Assembly (NCBI GenBank): GCA_024275515.1
Contig: JAJRYZ010000255.1
Coordinates: forward strand, 1 to 64,000
Length of the DNA: 64,000 nucleotides
Direction: 5' to 3'
From: Spirochaetota bacterium
GTDB lineage: Bacteria > Spirochaetota > Spirochaetia > ARS1246
Of the stretch, positions 57,042 through 64,000 are shown one piece after another; within the stretch, counting starts at the first letter, position 1, and every line of letters begins with the position of its first letter. Under the pieces are notes generated by a model. That model did no database searches and was not told the origin of the DNA. It saw nothing but the letters and a program-made list of their open reading frames with translations. A program made the translations under genes and the position numbers.

Positions 57042-58754
57042 TCAATGATTAGATGTTTTGCCGAACACGAAAAGAGGAGTGTGACGGATCTCGAAGGCAT
57101 GTGGGATTTTACTTTCTTGGGAGACCTTGACGTCGCCCAAACCGATGTAGCGCGTATCGCTTACAACGACCGTATCGCGGTTCCCGGTTGTTTTGACGCG
57201 ACGCCGAAATACGCCGGCTGCCGCGGCCTCGCGGCGTACCGAAAGCGGATACATTTTGATGACGCCACACGCCATCGGTTCACCTTTAACGGCGTGCATC
57301 ACCGGTGTCGCGTGGTTGTAGTGCAGGGCGAAAAGACGATCACCCTCGCAGAACACGCGGGGGGATTTACCGTCTTTTCGACCGACAGTACCGACCACGA
57401 TCCCGGCGCCGCGGACCTCGTCGTGCTCGTTGACAATCGGTTCGATTACGACCGATGTCCGACTCATCTCGATTACTTCGACTGGTATCACTACGGCGGC
57501 ATTGCCCGAGGGGCGGAGCTTTCGCGACTCGGAAATACGTGGATCGAGTCGGTGCGGATAGATACCTCGGACTTCCGCTCGAAAACGGTGTCCGTCCGCG
57601 TCGTCTGTAGAACCGACTCCGTGTCCGCCGACGATGAGGCGGCGCTCGCGATTTCCATAAATGACGATGAGATTTCCTCCTTTCCCGTCGCGTTCGCCGC
57701 CGGCGTTGCTCGGGTCGACGCCGATTTTACCTTGGTCGACGCAAAGCTCTGGTTTCCGGATCGTCCCGCGCTCAATACCGCACGGTTCGCCCTCGGGGAT
57801 GATGATCTGATCGAGCGATTCGGCATACGCCGAGTTTCGATCGAACAGGGTGAAATCAGAATCAACGACCGTCCGGTCAGGCTGCTCGGTGTGTGCCGGC
57901 ACGAGGCGCATCCACAGTTCGGCTGCGGTCTGCCCAAATCGATTCTTGTCGAAGACATACAACTCATCGAAGAGATGGGCTGCAATTTCGTGCGCGGTTC
58001 CCATTACCCACAGGACCCGGCTTTCTTGGATCTCTGCGACGAACGCGGGATCTGCGTGTGGAGCGAGGCGATCGGCTGGCAGCATACCGCCGAACATCTG
58101 AATGATCCCGACTTCATCAACGCGCAGGTCGTCGACATCCGCGAAATGGTAGCGACGTCATGCAACCATCCGTCGGTGATAATGTGGGGGCTTCAAAACG
58201 AGAGTCATAGCGAAGATCCTGCGAACAGACGAGGTTACGAAACACTCATCGGAGAGATCCGCTCTCTCGATCCAAGCAGACCCGTGACTTTTGCCTCTAA
58301 TCACTGGCCCGACGATCTGTTTCACGATCTTATCGATATTATTTCGATTAACATGTATCCCGGATGGTACGACGGCGAGATAGGAGAAATACCGGCAAAG
58401 ATCGATGCAATCGTCGGTTCCATCGACGCATCGAGCTCGGGCGGGAAACCTATCATCATCAGCGAGATAGGCGCCGGCGCCGTGCCCGGCACACATGACA
58501 GAAACAAGACGCGATGGAGCGAAGAGTATCAGGCGGCATTGATCGACATTGTGATCGAACACCTGTTTGAGAAACGCGATCGCGTGTGCGGTCTGTCTCT
58601 CTGGCAGTTTTGCGACTGTCGAACAAGCGAAGAGGTGCGTCGGATCCTGTCTCGGCCCCGCGGATTCAACAACAAGGGCGTCGTTGACGAGTACCGCCGG
58701 CCGAAACTCGCGTTCGATGTCGTAAAGAGTCGATTCAACTCCCTTCGGCGATAA
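57042..58754 (+). CDS. Glycoside hydrolase family 2 (beta-galactosidase/glucuronidase-like)
   Basis: FTFNGVHHRCRVVV jelly-roll, GVCRHEAHPQFG, NFVRGSHYPQDPAFLDLCDERGICVWSE, MWGLQNESHSED (acid/base), IISEIGAGAVPG (nucleophile). ORF extends upstream to 56997; ATG at 57045 (MIRCFAEHEK) is also possible. Confidence 0.9.
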   Translation, partial: SMIRCFAEHEKRSVTDLEGMWDFTFLGDLDVAQTDVARIAYNDRIAVPGCFDATPKYAGCRGLAAYRKRIHFDDATRHRFTFNGVHHRCRVVVVQGEKTITLAEHAGGFTVFSTDSTDHDPGAADLVVLVDNRFDYDRCPTHLDYFDWYHYGGIARGAELSRLGNTWIESVRIDTSDFRSKTVSVRVVCRTDSVSADDEAALAISINDDEISSFPVAFAAGVARVDADFTLVDAKLWFPDRPALNTARFALGDDDLIERFGIRRVSIEQGEIRINDRPVRLLGVCRHEAHPQFGCGLPKSILVEDIQLIEEMGCNFVRGSHYPQDPAFLDLCDERGICVWSEAIGWQHTAEHLNDPDFINAQVVDIREMVATSCNHPSVIMWGLQNESHSEDPANRRGYETLIGEIRSLDPSRPVTFASNHWPDDLFHDLIDIISINMYPGWYDGEIGEIPAKIDAIVGSIDASSSGGKPIIISEIGAGAVPGTHDRNKTRWSEEYQAALIDIVIEHLFEKRDRVCGLSLWQFCDCRTSEEVRRILSRPRGFNNKGVVDEYRRPKLAFDVVKSRFNSLRR

Positions 58755-58812
58755 CGACCGTGTCTATTGTATGCACGGCGGACGCGCCGGGAAAACAAAC
58801 GGAGGAGTTTTT

Positions 58813-59649
58813 ATGCCCGCCCAACCCATGTCGGTGAACGAGCTCGAAGACACGGCAGTGACGATCCGTAAAGACATTATTGAGATGATTTCGACGGCCA
58901 AAGCGGGACATCCAGGGGGGAGTCTTTCCGCCGCCGACATAGTGACGGCGCTCTATTTCCGCATCATGCGCGTGGACCCCGACAACCCCGACCGGCCCGA
59001 CCGGGACCGCTTTATTCTTTCAAAGGGCCACGCGTGTCCGGTATGGTATGCCGCGCTCGCCGAAAGGGGCTTTTTCGACAAAAAGCATCTCGGCACTCTC
59101 CGCAGACTGAACAGCATTCTACAGGGACATGCCGACATGAGAAAAACCCCCGGCGTCGATATGACCGTCGGATCTCTCGGACAGGGAATTTCCGCCGGCC
59201 TCGGAATGGCGCTCAGCGGCAAGCTTCGGAAGAAGGACTACCACGTGTGGGTTATTGTCGGGGACGGTGAGTGTCAGGAAGGATCGGTGTGGGAGGCCGC
59301 CATGGCCGGCCCACGATGGAAGTTGGATAATTTCACCGTTATCGTAGACAAAAATCGCCTGCAAAACGACGCGTTTGTCGATGAAGTGATGCCGGTTGAT
59401 CCTTTGGCCGAAAAATGGCGGGCGTTCAACTGGAATGTCGTCGAGATCGACGGTCATGACATGCGGCAAGTTGTCGACGGTCTGGAGCACGCCGCCGCGA
59501 CGAAGGGCGGGCCGACGGTCGTCATCGCGCACACGATTAAGGGAAAAGGCGTTTCATTCATGGAAAATGTACCCAAGTGGCACGGCGCGGCGCCGAACGC
59601 CGAAGAAACGAAGATCGCCTTGTCGGAAATCATCGGAGCAAGAAAATGA
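58813..59649 (+). CDS. Transketolase, N-terminal (TPP-binding) subunit
   Basis: AKAGHPGGSLSAADIVTALYF, SKGHACPVWYA, VIVGDGECQEGSVWEAAM; GGAGG RBS before ATG 58813. Confidence 0.95.
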   Translation: MPAQPMSVNELEDTAVTIRKDIIEMISTAKAGHPGGSLSAADIVTALYFRIMRVDPDNPDRPDRDRFILSKGHACPVWYAALAERGFFDKKHLGTLRRLNSILQGHADMRKTPGVDMTVGSLGQGISAGLGMALSGKLRKKDYHVWVIVGDGECQEGSVWEAAMAGPRWKLDNFTVIVDKNRLQNDAFVDEVMPVDPLAEKWRAFNWNVVEIDGHDMRQVVDGLEHAAATKGGPTVVIAHTIKGKGVSFMENVPKWHGAAPNAEETKIALSEIIGARK

Positions 59650-60665
59650 AACGAACCGATGATTCTGTCTATAAATACGTGCTCCCGGAGGTGATCGGTT
59701 GCTTGCTCCACGGTGACGCGTACCAGCGGCTGGACAAGCAGGCGACGCGCCACGCGTACGCCGAGGCGATTATCGAGGTGGGCGAGACAAACCCGGATGT
59801 AGTCGTCCTTGACGCCGATGTGGCCAACTCGATCAAAACGACGGAGTTTCGAAAACGTTTTCCGGAGAGGGAGTTCAACTTCGGCATAGCCGAGCAAAAT
59901 ATGATGGCCGCCGCGGCCGGCATGGCTTCCACCGGTCTCATTCCCTTCGTGTCGACCTACGCGGTTTTTGCGAGTCTGCGGGCGTTGGATCAGTTGCGGA
60001 ACAGTATTCATTATCCGCGGCTCAACGTAAAAGTCGCCGCGAGCCACAGCGGAATCACGCCCGGGCCCGATGGAGTCACCCATCAGGCACAGGAAGACAT
60101 GTCCATTCTGCGAAGCCTCGCGAACTCCACCGTAGTCGCGCCGGCGGATCCCGTTACTACGAAAAAGGCGATTCACGAGGCCGCGGAGTTCGTTGGACCC
60201 GTTTATATCAGCCTGACTCGCGATCCGGCGCCGTATCTATACGGCGAGGATTTCCCCTTTGAGATCGGCAAAGCGGTCACTATTCGGGAGGGAAGCGATA
60301 TCGCGCTCATCGCCATCCGCGACCTGGTTTTTCAGGCCTTGATTGCGGCCGAGACACTGGCACGAGAAGGAATTGATGTTCGGGTAATCGATTGCCACAC
60401 CCTCAAGCCTCTCGACGAAACGACGATTCTGCGCGCGGCCGGGGAAACCGGCGCCGTCGTAACCGCCGAAAACAACGTGATTTTCGGTGGTCTGGGGAGC
60501 GCGGTGGCGGAATTGCTGGTGGAGAATCACCCGATTCCCATGAGGCGGGTCGGTGTGCAAGACACATTTGCCGAATCGGGTCCGTACCTGGAGGTGATCG
60601 ACAAGTACGGACTGACCTCGCCGCACATCGTGGAAGCGGTGCGGAATGTGCTGGCACGGCGATAG
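59646..60665 (+). CDS. Transketolase, C-terminal (PYR) subunit
   Basis: VVVLDADVANSIKTTEFRKRFPEREFNFGIAEQNMMAAAAGMASTG; ATGA overlap with the N-terminal subunit. Confidence 0.95.
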   Translation: MKRTDDSVYKYVLPEVIGCLLHGDAYQRLDKQATRHAYAEAIIEVGETNPDVVVLDADVANSIKTTEFRKRFPEREFNFGIAEQNMMAAAAGMASTGLIPFVSTYAVFASLRALDQLRNSIHYPRLNVKVAASHSGITPGPDGVTHQAQEDMSILRSLANSTVVAPADPVTTKKAIHEAAEFVGPVYISLTRDPAPYLYGEDFPFEIGKAVTIREGSDIALIAIRDLVFQALIAAETLAREGIDVRVIDCHTLKPLDETTILRAAGETGAVVTAENNVIFGGLGSAVAELLVENHPIPMRRVGVQDTFAESGPYLEVIDKYGLTSPHIVEAVRNVLARR

Positions 60666-60745
60666 GGACGGCGCACGAGACGACGCGGTTGTGGTCGGAC
60701 CGTACTTGACTTTTGCCCTAGCGGATACTAATGTGGACTCACCTA

Positions 60746-60763
60746 AACGTTACCGTTAACGTT
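60746..60763. promoter_or_regulatory. LacI-type operator candidate
   Basis: AACGTTACCGTTAACGTT: AACGTT at 60746-60751 and 60758-60763 plus palindrome CGTTAACG at 60754-60761, just upstream of lacI-like start 60789. Confidence 0.6.
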
Positions 60764-60788
60764 AATGGACGTCGAGACGGGCGGGAGA

Positions 60789-61784
60789 ATGAGATCACCT
60801 ACCATAAGAGATGTGGCGCAAGCCGCGAATGTTTCAACCAATACCGTTTCGCGAGCCCTCAATAATAAGCCCGATGTAAGCCCGGAGACCCGCCGAAGAG
60901 TTCTTGCGGCCGCGAAGGAGCTGAATTATTCGCCGAACAATCTCGCCAGGAGCCTCATATCAAAGAAAACCGGCACTTTGGGAGTCGTCGTCACCGACAA
61001 CGCCAATCCGTTCTACGCGCGAATAATAAAAGGCATAGAAGATGTGGGAAGGAGACACGGGTACAGCATCATTCTGTGCAACACCGACGAGGATTCGGAA
61101 CGTGAAGAGGAGGCAATCCGCCTTCTCCAACAGAAGCGTGTGGACGGGATTCTGATAACGCCGGTACAAAAAGATTTTCGGTATCTTGAAGTACTGCGGA
61201 ACTATCAGAGTCCTTTTGTGCTGCTCAACCGCCATCCGAAGAATGAAATGGTCGACTATGTAATCAACGACAATGCGTACGGCGCGCGTCTCGCGATCGG
61301 GCGGTTGATCTCCGTCGGTCGCCGGAAGATAGCGTATATCTGCGGACCCTCCACTATATCTAGTGTTCAAGAGCGCCTTGAAGGATGTTTCGCCGCGATG
61401 GAGGCGGGCGGGCTGTCGCCGAAATCCCTTCATGTCGAGAGAACCAATTTGAAAATGGAGGACGGCTTTGAGGCAATGCAGAAACTGCTCGAGAACGACC
61501 GGCCGGACGGCGTTTTCGCTTACAGCGACATTCTCGCCATAGGCGCCATGAAGTCCATTCTGGAGGCGAATCTGAGAATACCCGAAGACATCGCCTTGAT
61601 CGGTTATGACGACATCGAGTTCGCGAGTATGCTGGAGGTTCCTTTGACGACGGTGCGGCAGCCGCGGTATCGAATCGGAGAAAAGGCGGCGAATATGCTC
61701 ATAAACAAGTTGAACAACAAGAACGGTACGGAAGTCGAAAGCGTTGTTCTGCGACCGGAACTGATTCTTCGAAAATCTGCGTAA
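60789..61784 (+). CDS. LacI-family transcriptional regulator
   Basis: MRSPTIRDVAQAANVSTNTVSRALNNKPDVSPETRRRV; SD GGGAG before ATG 60789. Confidence 0.96.
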   Translation: MRSPTIRDVAQAANVSTNTVSRALNNKPDVSPETRRRVLAAAKELNYSPNNLARSLISKKTGTLGVVVTDNANPFYARIIKGIEDVGRRHGYSIILCNTDEDSEREEEAIRLLQQKRVDGILITPVQKDFRYLEVLRNYQSPFVLLNRHPKNEMVDYVINDNAYGARLAIGRLISVGRRKIAYICGPSTISSVQERLEGCFAAMEAGGLSPKSLHVERTNLKMEDGFEAMQKLLENDRPDGVFAYSDILAIGAMKSILEANLRIPEDIALIGYDDIEFASMLEVPLTTVRQPRYRIGEKAANMLINKLNNKNGTEVESVVLRPELILRKSA

Positions 61785-61869
61785 GAGACTGCCGTCGGAT
61801 CGACGTGAATCCCGCGAGGTTGCGGCGGCAAATCCGTTTGGGTTCGTGGACGGAGGAAGGGATACCGTT

Positions 61870-62016
61870 GTGGAGTATCATATGGCCGGCGCCCGGACGG
61901 GAACCGTGGAAAGGATTCTTCACCGGATCGAGCAGGATCGGAGAGTCATGCACGAGATGTGCGGCGGAGCGACCGGGGGTGTCGTCTTCGGCGGGTTGAC
62001 CGAGGCGGCCCGATGA
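61870..62016 (+). CDS. Putative 48-codon small protein, GTG start, coupled to the sulfatase
   Basis: GGAGGAAGG SD 9 nt upstream of GTG 61870; MEYHMAGARTGTVERILHRIEQDRRVMHEMCGGATGGVVFGGLTEAAR; stop overlaps the sulfatase ATG (ATGA). Not in the ORF track. Confidence 0.55.
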   Translation: MEYHMAGARTGTVERILHRIEQDRRVMHEMCGGATGGVVFGGLTEAAR

Positions 62017-63449
62017 ATCGGCCGAATATCCTTCTTTTATGCGCCGATATGGCCGGCGCCGCCGATTTCGGTTGTTACGGAAGCGTGTCCGACATTACGC
62101 CGAACATCGACGGCCTCGCCGCCGCCGGCGTGCTCTTTGAACAAGCCTACTGCCCGTGCCCGCCGTGTATTCCCGCTCGGGTTTCCCTGATGAGCGGTCT
62201 CTACGCTCATACCCACGGCAAGATCGCGCACCTCAAAATGCGCCCGGCGCCGCAGCCGCCGCTTCTCCCCGAGTTGCTGTCCCGGGCGGGGTATCGTGCC
62301 GGAATTGTGGGAAAAACCCACTGGTGGCCGCCGACGGCGACGCTCGGTTGTGACGATACATACATTACCATCGACAATCATCTTACTCCGGAGCTCGGGA
62401 AGAACGACGCGTACATGCAGTTCCTCGAATCGAAAGGCCTATTCGAGTACGACGACGACACGTGGGAACACGAAAAAGACAAACTCAAACCCGATCTGCT
62501 TCCATTCGACTGTCTGAAGGCGAATTGGACGGCCCGGCAGACCTGTGAGCTTCTTGCGACCTACGCCCGGAATGAAGAACCGTTTTTCCTTTTTTGCTCA
62601 TTTGTCGAGCCCCACGGCGCAGGCAAGGTCCCAAGCGAATACCTCGAAAAGATCGACGCCGCCACGCTTCCGCCTATAATCGAGCGGAACGGCGAGCATG
62701 AGGACAAGCCGCGGATTCAAAGACGGGCCGTTGAGCGCTGGACCGTTGAACGAGACGCAAAGGAGACATATCGCAGAGAGGTGTACGCCGGAATCGGGTT
62801 GGTCGATCAGAATGTCGGCAAAATTCTCGACACCGTGCGCGAGCTGGGTTTGGCGGAGAACACGGCGGTTGTTTTTTTGACCGATCACGGTGATCTGATG
62901 TATGACCACGGGTGTATCGAAAAGACCTTTCTCTACGAGCAGGCGATTCGCATCCCGTTTCTCATATCCGGACCGGGAATTCCATCAGGCGAGAGAAGGA
63001 AGCACTTGGTCAGTCAAATCGATCTTCTCCCGACCATTCTCGACCTCTGCGATATCGAAGTCGATTCTCTGAGAATCGAGGGGCGAAGCGTGCTGCCGAT
63101 AATACGGAACCCGGGCGTCGACTGGCGCACCAGGTTATATGCCGAAGTCGATCAAACGGTTCATCTCAAAGGGCTCGTCTCGAGCGCCTCGGCCAAGATG
63201 GTCCGGGAGGGATCGTGGAAGTATATCTACACGCTGGTTGAGGGCCATGTGGTGGAAGAGGAGCTTTACGATCTGGACGAAGACCCCGATGAGTTGTTCA
63301 ACAAGGCCGGCCTACCGGCCCACCGGGAGAGGCTGCGCGCGTTTCAGGCCGACATCCTTCGGTGGTTGGTGGCCACGGAGGTAAACAGATCGCATCCTGC
63401 GCCGGAGAATCACTACCCGGTGCCGAGCATTGACAAACGATTCTTCTAG
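62013..63449 (+). CDS. Sulfatase (Cys-type)
   Basis: RPNILLLCADMAGAADFGCYG, CIPARVSLMSGLYAHTHG (C-x-P-x-R), FLTDHGDLMYDHG. Confidence 0.95.
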   Translation: MNRPNILLLCADMAGAADFGCYGSVSDITPNIDGLAAAGVLFEQAYCPCPPCIPARVSLMSGLYAHTHGKIAHLKMRPAPQPPLLPELLSRAGYRAGIVGKTHWWPPTATLGCDDTYITIDNHLTPELGKNDAYMQFLESKGLFEYDDDTWEHEKDKLKPDLLPFDCLKANWTARQTCELLATYARNEEPFFLFCSFVEPHGAGKVPSEYLEKIDAATLPPIIERNGEHEDKPRIQRRAVERWTVERDAKETYRREVYAGIGLVDQNVGKILDTVRELGLAENTAVVFLTDHGDLMYDHGCIEKTFLYEQAIRIPFLISGPGIPSGERRKHLVSQIDLLPTILDLCDIEVDSLRIEGRSVLPIIRNPGVDWRTRLYAEVDQTVHLKGLVSSASAKMVREGSWKYIYTLVEGHVVEEELYDLDEDPDELFNKAGLPAHRERLRAFQADILRWLVATEVNRSHPAPENHYPVPSIDKRFF

Positions 63450-63465
63450 ACGGTGGGTTGAGTTT

Positions 63466-64000
63466 TGAATAACAACATTCTTGAGATAAAGAACCTGAGA
63501 ACCTATTTCTTTCTCGATGAGGGCACTCTGAAAGCGGTCGACGACGTCAGCTTCTCCGTGCGAGAGAGGCAGATTCTCGGTGTCATCGGGGAGAGCGGCT
63601 GCGGAAAAAGCGTTACCGCGCAATCGGTCATCCGCATAGTGCCTCGACCGGGGAAGATCGTCGGTGGGAGTATTCTTTTCCATCGGGACGGTGAACAGAT
63701 CGATATCGTCGGACTCGACGTGAACGGCGAAGCGGTCCGAGCGATACGGGGCAAAGAGATTACCATGATTTTTCAGGAGCCGATGACAAGTCTCTCTCCG
63801 GTTCACACGATCGGCAACCAGATCATGGAGGTGATTCTTCTTCATAAGACCAAGGATCGGAAAGAAGCGCGGGAGGCGACCATCGAGATGCTGGCGAAGG
63901 TAGGTATGCCCGAACCGGTCAAGCGCGTCGACTATTACCCGCATCAATTGTCGGGGGGGCTTCGGCAACGCGCGATGATCGCGATGGCGCTCTCGTGCGG
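63466..64000 (+). CDS. Oligopeptide-type ABC transporter ATP-binding protein (OppD-like), truncated by window end
   Basis: TTG start at 63466; NNILEIKNLRTYFFLDEGTLKAVDDVSFSV, GESGCGKS Walker A, IFQEPMTSLSPVHTIGNQI, LSGGLRQRAMIAMAL. Absent from the ORF track. Confidence 0.9.

Noticed and set aside
1-64000. tRNA, rRNA, CRISPR, prophage
   Set aside because: No cloverleaf-like intergenic segments, regular repeats, or integrase/phage structural genes were recognised. A tRNAscan/cmscan run would be needed to exclude small RNAs.

Overview
The window looks like about 55-60% GC chromosomal DNA, probably from an anaerobic spirochaete-like bacterium (inferred from gene content, not tested). It is almost fully coding. 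I see no rRNA, tRNA, CRISPR array, integrase or intact transposase. Main blocks: (i) a sulfur-trafficking operon on the - strand (ArsR-rhodanese fusion, DsrE-like protein, cysteine desulfurase; 0.7-3.1 kb); (ii) a DUF4143-type AAA ATPase with a perfect palindrome at its start; (iii) a catabolic trio (class V aminotransferase, enolase-superfamily enzyme, aldehyde dehydrogenase); (iv) two similar YesM/YesN two-component plus LplB/YtcP/solute-binding ABC modules, separated by a multi-domain QueG-like Fe-S protein, IclR regulator, sulfatase, FprA-type flavoprotein and FAD oxidoreductase; (v) a large chemotaxis/phosphorelay cluster (CheW, CheA, CheY, CheR, RR, CheB, NIT-MCP, HD-GYP, giant hybrid kinase, Hpt, CheY-like, CheX), in which cheA carries an in-frame UGA and cheR a 1-nt frameshift; (vi) a hemerythrin/Fe-S-related pair, an 827-aa lyase-like protein, a Fur-family regulator with a NiCoT transporter, and an orphan cytochrome b; (vii) Fic, then a glycan cluster (GH2, split transketolase, LacI, an unlisted small ORF, sulfatase, and an unlisted TTG-start Opp-type ATPase running off the end). 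The best leads are the cheA/cheR lesions, the DUF4143 palindrome, the repeat-built QueG-like protein, the persulfide-sensor-like sulfur operon, the 48-codon ORF coupled to a sulfatase, and several operator-like dyads. All work was by eye. No database search was run.
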